From positions 62,001 through 126,000 of the forward strand of contig NZ_JAATTV010000001.1 in NCBI RefSeq assembly GCF_013414195.1: a stretch of 64,000 nt of DNA. Direction: 5' to 3'. This stretch comes from Psychrobacter sp. BI730 (GTDB taxonomy: Bacteria; Pseudomonadota; Gammaproteobacteria; Pseudomonadales; Moraxellaceae). Below the pieces are notes generated by a model. The model was not told the origin of the DNA, did not search any database, and saw only the letters and a program-made list of their open reading frames with translations. The position numbers and the translations under genes are program-made. This document shows, one piece after another, positions 17,964-27,192 of the stretch; position 1 is the first letter of the stretch, and each line of letters opens with the position of its first letter.

Positions 17964-18833
17964 TTAGCTTAGTTTATTCATTACTTGTAATGGCAAGTGC
18001 TTCATCGCATGACTGACCATAGACCAAGGTAGGCTCGGCACACAGGCTTCATCTACGCCCGCTTCGATAGCCGCGACAATTGCTTTGGTACCAGTATCTG
18101 TATCAACTTCAAATGGTAATGGCTTAGAGCCTTCATTGATTTCAGTACGAATATAACCTGGGTAAATTGTAGAAACTTTAATAGGTAAATTGGTCAAAAG
18201 CATATCAGCACGAATGCCTTCTGCTAAGTGAGCCAAGCCAGCTTTACTTGCACCATAGGTCGTCAGATGCCTAGGTAATCCGCGCATGGCTGACATGCTA
18301 GATATGACTACCAAATGGCCGCTATTCTGAGCACGGAAGATATTCATAGCTGCTTCACACTGTGCCAGTGCGGCAACAAAATTGACATCAGCAGTGCGGC
18401 GATTGGTTTCAAAATGCCCTTTACCAATGCGGCGGCTATCACCAATACCAGCATTGACCACTACTCGCTCAATGCTGCCAAAGTCATCTGCAAAAGCATC
18501 AAACACTTGAAAAACCGTATCATAATCACTTACATCTAGTGCTTGGTATTCGACTCGGATATCAGGATACTTGTCTATTATCTCCGATTTTAGATGCTCT
18601 AAACGATCAGTGCGACGCGCACATATAGCCAAGTTGTAGCCAAGGCTAGCAAACAATCTTGCCATACCCTCGCCCAGACCTGAACTGGCACCTGTGATAA
18701 GCACCGTTTTACCTGTGCCTACTTGCTGCTTACTCAGGTCTTTTAGATAGCTTGTAGGTCGAACCGCGCCTACTATCTGGTTTTTGCTATGGCGCGCACT
18801 TTTAGCAACCAATTTTATTAATTTATTTTGCAT
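17964..18833 (-). CDS. SDR-family oxidoreductase
   Basis: A 289-residue short-chain dehydrogenase. The nucleotide-binding TGASSGLGEG lies near residue 46, the NAG motif (NAGIGDS) near 127, the catalytic Ser in VISSMSAM near 176 and Tyr-x3-Lys in YGASKAG near 193. A basic N-terminal tail precedes the Rossmann fold. ARRTDR after the second strand suggests NADP(H) preference (inference). It is the last gene of a minus-strand run with the histidine phosphatase and kinase genes. The AAAGGA ribosome-binding site is good. It probably acts on a hydroxyacyl or other lipid-derived substrate, judging by context only. Confidence 0.88.
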   Translation of the reverse strand: MQNKLIKLVAKSARHSKNQIVGAVRPTSYLKDLSKQQVGTGKTVLITGASSGLGEGMARLFASLGYNLAICARRTDRLEHLKSEIIDKYPDIRVEYQALDVSDYDTVFQVFDAFADDFGSIERVVVNAGIGDSRRIGKGHFETNRRTADVNFVAALAQCEAAMNIFRAQNSGHLVVISSMSAMRGLPRHLTTYGASKAGLAHLAEGIRADMLLTNLPIKVSTIYPGYIRTEINEGSKPLPFEVDTDTGTKAIVAAIEAGVDEACVPSLPWSMVSHAMKHLPLQVMNKLS

Positions 18834-18954
18834 GTACCGTCCTTTGTATATCGATATTACACAGAATCAAATCGGTATTTCTTAGTATAAGCGTCGATAA
18901 GGTTTATACTTTAAGCAGATATGACACTACATTATCCGCAAATCATGTGTAAAT

Positions 18955-19719
18955 TTACCGCCATGTCACAAACGGTTTACCATCAGAGAATAAATGACTG
19001 TATTCATTTAAAGACAACAAGCGAGAACTTTGATTTTTTAAAGTAATAGAGGTCACACCCGTATTAACCAAGCTTTTATTCAGCTGATAAGCGGTCTGAC
19101 TGCCTTGTCGCAATAACTGTGCAGTGATTGCAGCGATGACACCACCTGAAGTGAATACGAGCACGGTGCTGCCCTGATCTAAGCTCATACTTGCTACTTT
19201 TGTACGTACTTGTTCAAGGGCTTGCTGTGCACGATTATTAAACTGTGGCCAGCTTTCAATATAATCTTGGTCATTGTCACCAGCATGCCAGCGTTGCATC
19301 GCTTGATCAAATAGCTCAGCCAGTCGGGTAGCTGGCGATTCTGCTTTGGCGATTTCAGCTGAGATGTCAGATCGATTGCCCGATGCCGATGCTGACTTAA
19401 CGAACACGTCTTTATGATTAAATTCATCAAATTGCGGCAGAATATAACTATCAGGCTGATCAAAGTTAATTGCGGGCGCAACAGCTGTGCCATCGCTATT
19501 ATTGGCATGTACAGACGATTGGTAACGCTCCCAAAAATGACGTGCTGAGTCTTGCTGCCGAACCAACCTACCAGTAAATATGGCATCAATACGGCGCTGC
19601 GTAGCTGCATAGTGCTGACCTAACATTTGTGCCTGAACAGTGCCTAGTTCTGAGAGTTGATCATAGTTTTCTTGTCCAAAAGACGCTTGGCCATGACGTG
19701 CTAAAAGTATGGTTGTCAT
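18955..19719 (-). CDS. histidine phosphatase (phosphoglycerate-mutase-like)
   Basis: A 254-residue protein of the histidine phosphatase superfamily. The phosphorylated histidine is in LLARHGQASFG at residues 5-15, and a second conserved basic patch is in VFTSGGVIAA near 208. About 35-40 Asn/Ser/Asp-rich residues (near 73-120) interrupt the usual fold. The gene lies 48 bases after the kinase gene and 121 bases before the SDR gene on the same strand, so it is likely in the same transcript. It may remove phosphate from a metabolite of the neighbouring kinase; this is a context guess. Confidence 0.85.
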   Translation of the reverse strand: MTTILLARHGQASFGQENYDQLSELGTVQAQMLGQHYAATQRRIDAIFTGRLVRQQDSARHFWERYQSSVHANNSDGTAVAPAINFDQPDSYILPQFDEFNHKDVFVKSASASGNRSDISAEIAKAESPATRLAELFDQAMQRWHAGDNDQDYIESWPQFNNRAQQALEQVRTKVASMSLDQGSTVLVFTSGGVIAAITAQLLRQGSQTAYQLNKSLVNTGVTSITLKNQSSRLLSLNEYSHLFSDGKPFVTWR

Positions 19720-19767
19720 AAATTCTTACCTTTTATCATATTTGCTAAAGTACGGTTTGCTGAATGC

Positions 19768-21012
19768 TTACGCTTCAGGAGAGTCAGGTGCTTTTGCAAA
19801 ATAACCTTTTGGTAAAATACTTTTGACCACTTTTTGAGCAGGGCTTGGTAACTGCTCGATAGCAGCAGCATCTACGCCTATGTCTTCTAAATGCGGCTGC
19901 ACATGCGCATTGAATAAGGCTTCGCCTTCATATTGCGCAATCAGTTTCAAACATTTAGCATGCATGACATGTATAACGAGCCAAGCGTTTTTGAACGCTG
20001 GATTGGTGGTTTGCTTATGATAATAACGATAGTAGATTTGCTGAATAATGCCTGAGAGGCGGAACAATCCGAACACTTCATAAAAGGTCCAGTTATCTAT
20101 CTCTAAACCTGACTGTTTTAGATAATATTCAACCACTTCATCACGCGTCATCATGCCTTCTAAATGTGTTGGCTGACGACGGAACTGCTGCATGATGATA
20201 TTATCATCTTCTTCAATCCAGTAAGCCAACGCACTACCCAAGTCCATCAATGGATCACCAAGGGTTGCCATCTCCCAGTCGAGCACGCCAATAACTTTGG
20301 TCGGCTCATCTGCATCAAGTATGACATTGTCAAAGCGCCAATCATTATGAATGATACAAGTTTTGCTATCAGCAGGCGTGTGCTTAGCAAGCCATTGTCT
20401 AACCAGTGCAAAGCCCGGTACGTTTGGCGTCTTTGCTTTAACATAACGTTTATCCCAACCACTGATCTGGCGTTCACAGTAACCTTCACCGCGGCCCAAA
20501 TTGACCAAATCAGGATGCTCGGTATAGTCTATCTGGTGTAGCTCTACCAAAGCGTCTAATACATTGGTACAAAGCAGACGCGTTTGTTCTGGATTTAGAT
20601 CAATACCTTCTGGTAATTCTGCACGAGGGATAATACCTTCCATCCGCTCCATTACATAAAAGTCAGCGCCGATAACAGCTTCATCCGTACATAGTGCAAT
20701 CATCTCAGGTACATAAGGATAAGCATCTTTTAATGCTTTTTGAACGGTGTACTCACGCACCATGTCATGGGCAGATTTTGCTTTGGTACCTTTTGGTGGA
20801 CGACGTAATATGAGATCTTGGTTTTTATCTTCACCTTCATATTGTAGTCGATACGTCCAGTTTGATGCGCCGCCTGAGAACTGAGTGACTGTAGGCTCGC
20901 CTACCACGCCGACACCTTGACCACGAAGCCATGCGCTTACTGCTTTGGCATCAAGCTCTTCACCTTCGCGTACGGCACCGCCTTTGTCTAGTACTTTATT
21001 ATCAGTTGCCAT
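19768..21012 (-). CDS. APH-fold phosphotransferase (ACAD10/11-type kinase)
   Basis: A 414-residue aminoglycoside-phosphotransferase-fold kinase. The catalytic loop IIHNDWRFDNVILD and the metal-binding GVLDWEMATLGDP are intact near residues 220-255. This subgroup is not for antibiotics: it corresponds to the N-terminal domain of human ACAD10/11 and to LvaA of Pseudomonas putida, which phosphorylate 4-hydroxyacyl-CoA. The AAGGA ribosome-binding site is good. An acyl-CoA dehydrogenase of the matching type lies 241 bases upstream, across a terminator. Assignment to 4-hydroxyacyl-CoA is inference from family and context. Confidence 0.85.
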   Translation of the reverse strand: MATDNKVLDKGGAVREGEELDAKAVSAWLRGQGVGVVGEPTVTQFSGGASNWTYRLQYEGEDKNQDLILRRPPKGTKAKSAHDMVREYTVQKALKDAYPYVPEMIALCTDEAVIGADFYVMERMEGIIPRAELPEGIDLNPEQTRLLCTNVLDALVELHQIDYTEHPDLVNLGRGEGYCERQISGWDKRYVKAKTPNVPGFALVRQWLAKHTPADSKTCIIHNDWRFDNVILDADEPTKVIGVLDWEMATLGDPLMDLGSALAYWIEEDDNIIMQQFRRQPTHLEGMMTRDEVVEYYLKQSGLEIDNWTFYEVFGLFRLSGIIQQIYYRYYHKQTTNPAFKNAWLVIHVMHAKCLKLIAQYEGEALFNAHVQPHLEDIGVDAAAIEQLPSPAQKVVKSILPKGYFAKAPDSPEA

Positions 21013-21127
21013 GAGACATTCCTTATCATGTGGTCATTTATTTTTATAACAGATATGCGAGCCAGTTCTCAATTCAGTTTATCTCACTCTTCTCACTATT
21101 TTTGAAATGAGGACTCGCTCTAGTGAT

Positions 21128-21164
21128 GAAAAATTCACTACTAAGTCGTTAATAGTGAATTTTC
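21128..21164 (-). terminator. terminator after acyl-CoA dehydrogenase gene
   Basis: On the minus strand an 11-bp stem AAAATTCACTA / TAGTGAATTTT is followed by a short T-run. It implies that the dehydrogenase and the downstream kinase gene are at least partly separate transcripts. Confidence 0.65.
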
Positions 21165-21253
21165 AATTAGCATTTTGATTGGCTTATTCTTGATAGTTGC
21201 GTGAGCAAATCGAAACTAACTCACACAACCGTTTGTTAAGATTAAGCTTAAGA

Positions 21254-22522
21254 CTAAGCTTTGTCAGATTTAGCAGAACGACTAAAGCCCTGACGTTTTA
21301 ACTCTAATTTAGCAATCATGGTTTTATGTACTTCATCTGGACCATCTGCCAAACGTAGTACACGTGCTTGCGCGTAGAAATTCGGTAGCAAAGTATCTTG
21401 ACACACGCCCATACCACCATGAATCTGAATCGCCATATCGACGACTTCTTGTAGCACAGTTGGCGCCACTACTTTAATAGCAGAGATTTCCGTCAATGCG
21501 GCTTTGGTACCCTGAGCATCCATTTTTTGGGCGGCGTACAATGTGAGCAAGCGTGCTTGGTCGATTTTGATACGGGCTTCGCTGATACGCTCAAAGTTAC
21601 CACCTAATTGCAGTAACGGCTTACCAAAGGCAGTACGCGACATACCACGCTTGACCGCTAACTCAAGAGATTTTTCGGCAGCACCGATACAGCGCATGCA
21701 ATGATGAATACGGCCTGGCCCTAGACGACCCTGTGCAATCTCAAAACCTTTACCAGGTCCACCAATAAAATGGCTGACTGGCACACGCACATTCTCGAAG
21801 CTAATCTCACCATGGCCGTGCGGTGCATCATAATCACCAAACACTTTAAGCATACGTTTGATGTTCACACCTGGTGTGTTGACTGGCACAAGCACCATCG
21901 AATGCTGATGATGACGGTCTGCACTTTCATCCGCGGTATATGCCATCACAATCAGGACATCAACCGCTGGATCACCAAGACCAGATGACCACCACTTGCT
22001 ACCATTGATGACAATCTCATCACCATCTACTACGGCGGTTGCTTGCATATTGGTTGCATCACTTGACGCCACGTCAGGCTCAGTCATACAGAATACAGAG
22101 CGTGTCTTACCTTCTAGGATTGGGGTAAGCCACTTGTCTTGCTGCTCTTGAGTACCGTAACGCCACAACAGCTCCATATTACCGCTATCAGGGGCATTGC
22201 AGTTAAATACATGAGGTGCTAGCAAGCTACGACCAGTCAACTCTGCGATAGGCGCATAATCAGTGACTGACAGTCCTGCACCTAACGTATCATCTGGTAG
22301 GAATAAATTCCACAAGCCCTCTTCACGTGCTTGCTTGCGCAGGTTTTCGTAGGCTTCTGGCCACTCCCAGTTTTCCCAATTACCATCAGGGTTTTTCTTA
22401 TGACATTCTTCCCAGAATTGGGCTTCGATGGGTTCAATATGCGTCTCAATGAACGCTTTGACTTTGGCATGCATGGATTGACCATGTTCTGTTGCGGTAA
22501 ACATTAAATTGTCGTTAGACAT
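21254..22522 (-). CDS. ACAD11-type acyl-CoA dehydrogenase
   Basis: A 422-residue FAD-dependent acyl-CoA dehydrogenase. FAD/substrate-binding segments are CMTEPDVASSDATN near residue 145 and SKWWSSGLGDP near 175; the C-terminal domain has FGKPLLQLGG and ends with ARVLRLADGPDEVH, the pattern of the ACAD10/11 group rather than the short-chain group. In that group the enzyme works with an APH-fold kinase on 4-hydroxyacyl-CoA via a phosphorylated intermediate (known for LvaC and ACAD11). The matching kinase is the next gene. AAGGAAG precedes the ATG. Confidence 0.9.
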   Translation of the reverse strand: MSNDNLMFTATEHGQSMHAKVKAFIETHIEPIEAQFWEECHKKNPDGNWENWEWPEAYENLRKQAREEGLWNLFLPDDTLGAGLSVTDYAPIAELTGRSLLAPHVFNCNAPDSGNMELLWRYGTQEQQDKWLTPILEGKTRSVFCMTEPDVASSDATNMQATAVVDGDEIVINGSKWWSSGLGDPAVDVLIVMAYTADESADRHHQHSMVLVPVNTPGVNIKRMLKVFGDYDAPHGHGEISFENVRVPVSHFIGGPGKGFEIAQGRLGPGRIHHCMRCIGAAEKSLELAVKRGMSRTAFGKPLLQLGGNFERISEARIKIDQARLLTLYAAQKMDAQGTKAALTEISAIKVVAPTVLQEVVDMAIQIHGGMGVCQDTLLPNFYAQARVLRLADGPDEVHKTMIAKLELKRQGFSRSAKSDKA

Positions 22523-22652
22523 AAATGACTTCCTTTTCTTTATTGATTGTCTGAATCAAATGTTGATAAAAAGCTCTACTAGAGCTTTAGTGCACGCACG
22601 TATACTGTTTTCCGTGAGCTACATTTATAACACAGCAATTGTCAATAAACAG

Positions 22653-22685
22653 CAAAAAGGCGCGACCAGCTAGGCCACGCCTTTT
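22653..22685 (-). terminator. terminator after sohB-like gene
   Basis: A 13-bp stem with two G-U pairs (AAAAGGCGTGGCC / GGTCGCGCCTTTT on the minus strand) followed by a T-run, between the sohB-like gene and the dehydrogenase gene. Confidence 0.85.
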
Positions 22686-22762
22686 ACAAAATATAAACAA
22701 TGTATCCAAAAACTTCTGAGCACTAACATATCATTACTTAACTACCATAATGATAACTAACA

Positions 22763-23743
22763 TTATTTCAGAATGTTTAGACGACTATTCAAATCAAAAC
22801 GTGCAAGTGCATCAGGTAATTTATCTACAGCCATGCTCAGTGTCGCTTCTGCTGCTTGAGCCAATCCTAACTTTTCTGCTAACGTCGGCTTCTGACGTGA
22901 ATATAGTGCATACACTTCGTTGTCTTCCATACGCTCTAAAATATAGCTGTCTGAAGTCTGTAGACTATCAATCAGGTTAAGCTTTAATGCATCTTCGCCA
23001 TACCAATGCTCACCCGTAGCTACTTTGGCAACATCGAGTTCTGGACGATACGTGTTAACGAAATGCTTAAATAGCTCATGCGTCTGCTCTAGCTCTTCTT
23101 GGTATTTGGCACGGTCTTCGGCATCATTTTCACTAAATACAGTCACCGTACGTTTGTAGTCACCAGCGGTAAACATTTCATAATCGACGTCATGGTTTTT
23201 TAGCCATTTATGAAAGTTTGGCAGCTGCGACACAACACCGATTGAACCAATGATAGCGAATGGTGCGGCTATTACCTTGTCTGCTACACAAGCCATCATA
23301 TAGCCACCGCTCGCCGCCACTTTATCGACACAGACCGTCAATTTTAAGCCAGCATCCTTTAGGCGAACCAATTGCGCTGCGGCCAAACCATAACCATGTA
23401 CCAGACCGCCGCCTGATTCAAGACGGACGATAACTTCGTCACCTTTATTTGCGGTACTAATTAAAGTACTGATTTCTTCACGCAAATGTTTGACCGCAGT
23501 TGCTTTGATATCACCATCAAAATCGAGCACAAAAACTTGTGCTTTATCATCAGTATGTTTTTTCTTATTTTTAGTTTTTGCTTTCAATGCTTGCTTAGCT
23601 TTTTTGGCCATGACTTTTTTGAACTGTTTGAGGGCAGCTTTGCCTTGGGTGGCTTCCATCAAATCTTCACGGCGCTGCTTTTGAGCATCATTTAAGTGGC
23701 GTATTTTAAGCTCGACAGGGTTTTTAGGGGGATGAAATAGCAT
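22763..23743 (-). CDS. sohB: SohB-like S49 peptidase
   Basis: A 326-residue serine protease of the SppA/SohB (S49) family. The nucleophile is Ser145 in KVAASGGYMMA and the general base Lys197 in AGDYKRTVT. E. coli SohB is membrane-anchored by an N-terminal segment; here the N-terminus (MLFHPPKNPVEL...) is polar and strongly basic to residue 65, with no membrane segment. GAGGA 9 bases before the ATG supports this start, so the anchor is not simply missed. The protein may be cytoplasmic or bind membranes through its Lys-rich part. Confidence 0.88.
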   Translation of the reverse strand: MLFHPPKNPVELKIRHLNDAQKQRREDLMEATQGKAALKQFKKVMAKKAKQALKAKTKNKKKHTDDKAQVFVLDFDGDIKATAVKHLREEISTLISTANKGDEVIVRLESGGGLVHGYGLAAAQLVRLKDAGLKLTVCVDKVAASGGYMMACVADKVIAAPFAIIGSIGVVSQLPNFHKWLKNHDVDYEMFTAGDYKRTVTVFSENDAEDRAKYQEELEQTHELFKHFVNTYRPELDVAKVATGEHWYGEDALKLNLIDSLQTSDSYILERMEDNEVYALYSRQKPTLAEKLGLAQAAEATLSMAVDKLPDALARFDLNSRLNILK

Positions 23744-24102
23744 GGTTACAAATCCTCAAGTCAGTAAATATATTGATATGGCTGTTTTTATTAGCGTGCG
23801 GTTGATATGTGCACACTAAGCGGTGTTTTCAAGCATGATGACAATATTTAACCCAATATAAATATCACTGAATAAATACGTCAGATACTTGCAGACTCCC
23901 GTTCTTTGATTGAACTCAGCCGGTTGTATAACAAAGGCAGATTAGGCATAATATGCGTTTATATCAAATTTTCTGCAGCCAACGTGATGACCATATGTCT
24001 TAATCGCGTTGTTTGTGTGTTTTTTTTGCAAATAGCTTGAAACGCACAACAATGGCTGCATTATTGTACTTCGAATTGGGCTGATAACTGGATAACCATA
24101 TT
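23744..24102. other. intergenic region between divergent sohB and aspS
   Basis: About 360 AT-rich bases. They must hold the promoters of both genes; no open frame, repeat or RNA gene is seen. Confidence 0.5.
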
Positions 24103-25944
24103 ATGACGCAAAGCACTATGACGCATAGCGAATACCGAGACGAGTATTGCGGAGCCGTAACCGAGAGCTTGCTTGAGCAAACCATTAGTATCGTAGGCTG
24201 GGTACATCGTCGTCGCGATCACGGTGGCGTGATTTTCTTAGACATGCGTGACCGCGCTGGTATCTTACAGGTCGTGGTCGACCCTGATACCCCAGAAGCT
24301 TTTGCAGCAGCTGATGCTGTACGTCCTGAATACGTGCTAAAGATAACTGGCCGCGTACGTCGTCGTTATGAAGGTACTGAAAATAATAATATGACCAGTG
24401 GCCAGATTGAGCTATTGGGCAAAGAAATTGAAGTACTGGCTAAATCTGAAACGCCACCATTCCCATTGAATGACGAAAAAACGACTGTATCTGAAGACCT
24501 GCGTCTAAAGTATCGTTATCTTGATATGCGTCGTCCGCAAATGCAAGAGCGTATGGTATTCCGTGCCAAGGCAACGTCAGCGATTCGTCGTTATTTAGAC
24601 GATCATGGTTTCTTGGATGTTGAAACGCCTATCTTGACTCGTGCAACGCCTGAAGGTGCGCGTGATTATCTTGTACCATCACGTACCCGTCCAGGTAACT
24701 TCTTTGCCCTGCCGCAGTCACCACAGTTATTTAAGCAATTATTGATGGTGTCAGGTTTTGACCGTTATTATCAAATTGCTAAATGCTTCCGTGATGAAGA
24801 TTTACGTGCCGATCGTCAGCCTGAATTTACTCAGGTGGATATTGAGACTTCTTTCCTGAACGAAGAAGAAATCATGAACATCAACGAAGGTCTTATCAAG
24901 CATTTGTTTAAGACAATGATGGACGTTGAGTTCGAACAGTTCCCACGCATGACTTACGCTGAAGCAATGCGCGACTATGCATCAGACAAGCCTGACTTAC
25001 GTATTCCTCTAAAGTTGGTTGACGTTGCAGATTTGATGAAAGACGTTGACTTTAAGGTATTTGCCGGTCCTGCTAACGATCCTAAAGGTCGTGTGGCTGC
25101 CCTACGTATTCCTGGCGGCGCATCATTAAGCCGTAAGCAAATCGATGCTTATACCAAGTTTGTTGGTATTTATGGCGCACGCGGTTTGGCTTATATCAAG
25201 GTCAATGACGCTAGCAGTATCAACAATGGTGTGGATAAAGAGTCTGGCCTACAGTCTCCAATTATCAAAAACATGACTGATGACGTACTTGTGAGCTTGA
25301 TCGAGCGTACTGCTGCAGAAGATGGCGACATTATCTTCTTTGGTGCGGATAAAGCCAGTGTCGTGAATGATGCGATTGGTGCATTACGTCAAAAAATCGG
25401 TCTAGATCTTGAAATGACAACTTGTGAATGGGCCCCACTTTGGGTAACTGACTTCCCAATGTTTGAAGAGACTGACGATGGTCGCTGGACGTCGATGCAT
25501 CATCCGTTCACTAAGCCTAAAGGCTCAGTTGAAGAGTTGAAAAATAACCCAGAGTCTGCCCTTTCTATCGCTTATGACATGGTATTGAACGGTACTGAGA
25601 TTGGTGGTGGTAGCTTACGTATCAATACTTACGATATGCAGCAAGCTGTACTTGAAGCCTTGGGTATCGGTGAGCAAGAAGCTGAAGACAAATTTGGTTT
25701 CTTACTTGATGCCCTAAAATTCGGTGCACCACCGCATGGCGGCCTAGCATTTGGTTTGGATCGTTTGATTATGTTGATGGTAGGCGCAAGCTCTATCCGT
25801 GACGTTATCGCCTTCCCAAAAACCAAAACGGCTGATTGCCCACTGACCCAAGCACCTGCTGGCGTTGATAGCAAACAACTACGTGAGCTTGGTATCCGTG
25901 TGCGTGAAAAAGCACAGGCTGATACCAGCAAGCCTGCTGAATAA
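24103..25944 (+). CDS. aspS: aspartyl-tRNA synthetase, probably non-discriminating
   Basis: A 613-residue class II synthetase of bacterial type: anticodon-binding OB domain (residues 15-120), catalytic core with motif 2 ([17 protein letters not shown] near 227) and motif 3 ([13 protein letters not shown] near 546), and the GAD insert between them. The OB domain carries [11 protein letters not shown] with a histidine at the site that in Pseudomonas aeruginosa goes with charging both tRNA-Asp and tRNA-Asn; E. coli-type discriminating enzymes read GWVNRRRDLGS. It would then depend on GatCAB (inference). aspS forms the left border of the glycan locus. Confidence 0.96.
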   Translation: MTQSTMTHSEYRDEYCGAVTESLLEQTISIVGWVHRRRDHGGVIFLDMRDRAGILQVVVDPDTPEAFAAADAVRPEYVLKITGRVRRRYEGTENNNMTSGQIELLGKEIEVLAKSETPPFPLNDEKTTVSEDLRLKYRYLDMRRPQMQERMVFRAKATSAIRRYLDDHGFLDVETPILTRATPEGARDYLVPSRTRPGNFFALPQSPQLFKQLLMVSGFDRYYQIAKCFRDEDLRADRQPEFTQVDIETSFLNEEEIMNINEGLIKHLFKTMMDVEFEQFPRMTYAEAMRDYASDKPDLRIPLKLVDVADLMKDVDFKVFAGPANDPKGRVAALRIPGGASLSRKQIDAYTKFVGIYGARGLAYIKVNDASSINNGVDKESGLQSPIIKNMTDDVLVSLIERTAAEDGDIIFFGADKASVVNDAIGALRQKIGLDLEMTTCEWAPLWVTDFPMFEETDDGRWTSMHHPFTKPKGSVEELKNNPESALSIAYDMVLNGTEIGGGSLRINTYDMQQAVLEALGIGEQEAEDKFGFLLDALKFGAPPHGGLAFGLDRLIMLMVGASSIRDVIAFPKTKTADCPLTQAPAGVDSKQLRELGIRVREKAQADTSKPAE

Positions 25945-26011
25945 ATCGTTTGATGATGCGCGGTTGCTGTCTACAGTGCTTGTTACGTGATTCATTACCA
26001 TGTGAGTGGTC

Positions 26012-27043
26012 ATGAATCCGTATCATATTTTCAAAGTCGTGCCATTGTCTGTACTGCAGATGCTGGCACGTTTTGCCGCTTGGGTTATCATTAAGATACC
26101 CAGTCTAAGTATCATGCGTACCATTCAGATCAATATGGCGCTGATTACTCATACACTGTCTGAGCAGCAAAAGCGTGCATTGACCAAAGACATTATTTAT
26201 CATCAATGTCTGACCAGTATTGAATCTATAAAAAGCTGGGCGATGCCACCTGAGTGGAGTATCGCTCAGATTCGTGATGTCCATAATAAAGACATTCTTT
26301 TAGAAGGTCTTGCCAATCCAAATGGCATGCTTGCTATCGTACCGCATCTCGGCACTTGGGAGATGATGAATGCTTGGCTCAACCAGTTTGGTGCGCCAAC
26401 TATTATGTATAAGCCAGTTGACGGCAAATTCGCTAATGAGTTTATCCTTCAAGGTCGAGCCCGACTCAACGCGACTTTAGTCCCTACTGATGGTAGCGGC
26501 GTCAAAGCCGTGTTTAAAACGCTCAAGCAAGGTGGTTTTAGTATTGTATTGCCCGACCACGTTCCAGAGCCATCAGGCGGTGTTGTTGTTCCGTTCTTTG
26601 GTATCAAAACATTGACCAGTACCCTTGCCTCAAAATTGGCGAGCAAGACCAAATGTGCGCTGGTTGGCTTATCTTGTATTCGCCGTACCGATGGACGCGG
26701 TTTTGATATTTACTGCTACAAACTCAACGATCCAGCCTTGTATGACCGTAATGCTGAAGTGGCAACTCATGCTCTCAATCAGGCCATGGAGCGTATGATT
26801 AAAGACAATTACAGTCATTATATGTGGGGCTATCGACGTTTTAAGCGTATACCAAACTTAGGCAACCCTTATAAAAAAGATAAAGAGACTTTAGCAGCCT
26901 TTATCCAATCTCACCATTCTAGCGTTTCTAGTCGTTCTGCTGGTGATATCAACGATAGCGTTCGAAATAACAACGTTAAAATCGACAATGTTAAAAACGA
27001 TAGTACTGTTAAAAGCTATAACACTAAGCTCGACAATCATTAG
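26012..27043 (+). CDS. LpxL/HtrB-type lysophospholipid/lipid A acyltransferase
   Basis: A 343-residue acyltransferase of the lipid A late-acyltransferase family. The catalytic H-x4-E is PHLGTWEMMN near residue 110; VLPDHVPEPSGGVVVPFFG and a YRRFKR segment near the end are also family features. It adds an acyl chain to lipid A or a lysophospholipid at the inner membrane. I start at the ATG at 26012 rather than the GTG at 26006. The last ~35 residues are a repetitive Asn/Lys/Asp/Val tail, unlike the family. It is the first gene of the aspS-ilvE glycan block, 67 bases after aspS. Confidence 0.88.
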   Translation: MNPYHIFKVVPLSVLQMLARFAAWVIIKIPSLSIMRTIQINMALITHTLSEQQKRALTKDIIYHQCLTSIESIKSWAMPPEWSIAQIRDVHNKDILLEGLANPNGMLAIVPHLGTWEMMNAWLNQFGAPTIMYKPVDGKFANEFILQGRARLNATLVPTDGSGVKAVFKTLKQGGFSIVLPDHVPEPSGGVVVPFFGIKTLTSTLASKLASKTKCALVGLSCIRRTDGRGFDIYCYKLNDPALYDRNAEVATHALNQAMERMIKDNYSHYMWGYRRFKRIPNLGNPYKKDKETLAAFIQSHHSSVSSRSAGDINDSVRNNNVKIDNVKNDSTVKSYNTKLDNH

Positions 27044-27192
27044 TCATCACCAACCTAGTGTTGCCTATTTATACATACCATCAGTTTAGACGTACCATCA
27101 GTCACAGCTATGCTAATATTGGCTGAACTCTATATTCTTTTACTTTTATTAGTCCTTCATTTATCTGACTATTATCTCAATACGAGTGCATT

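Noticed and set aside
19768-21012. Aminoglycoside resistance gene
   Set aside because: The fold is of the aminoglycoside phosphotransferase type, but the sequence pattern and the acyl-CoA dehydrogenase neighbour fit the ACAD10/11-type kinases of lipid metabolism.
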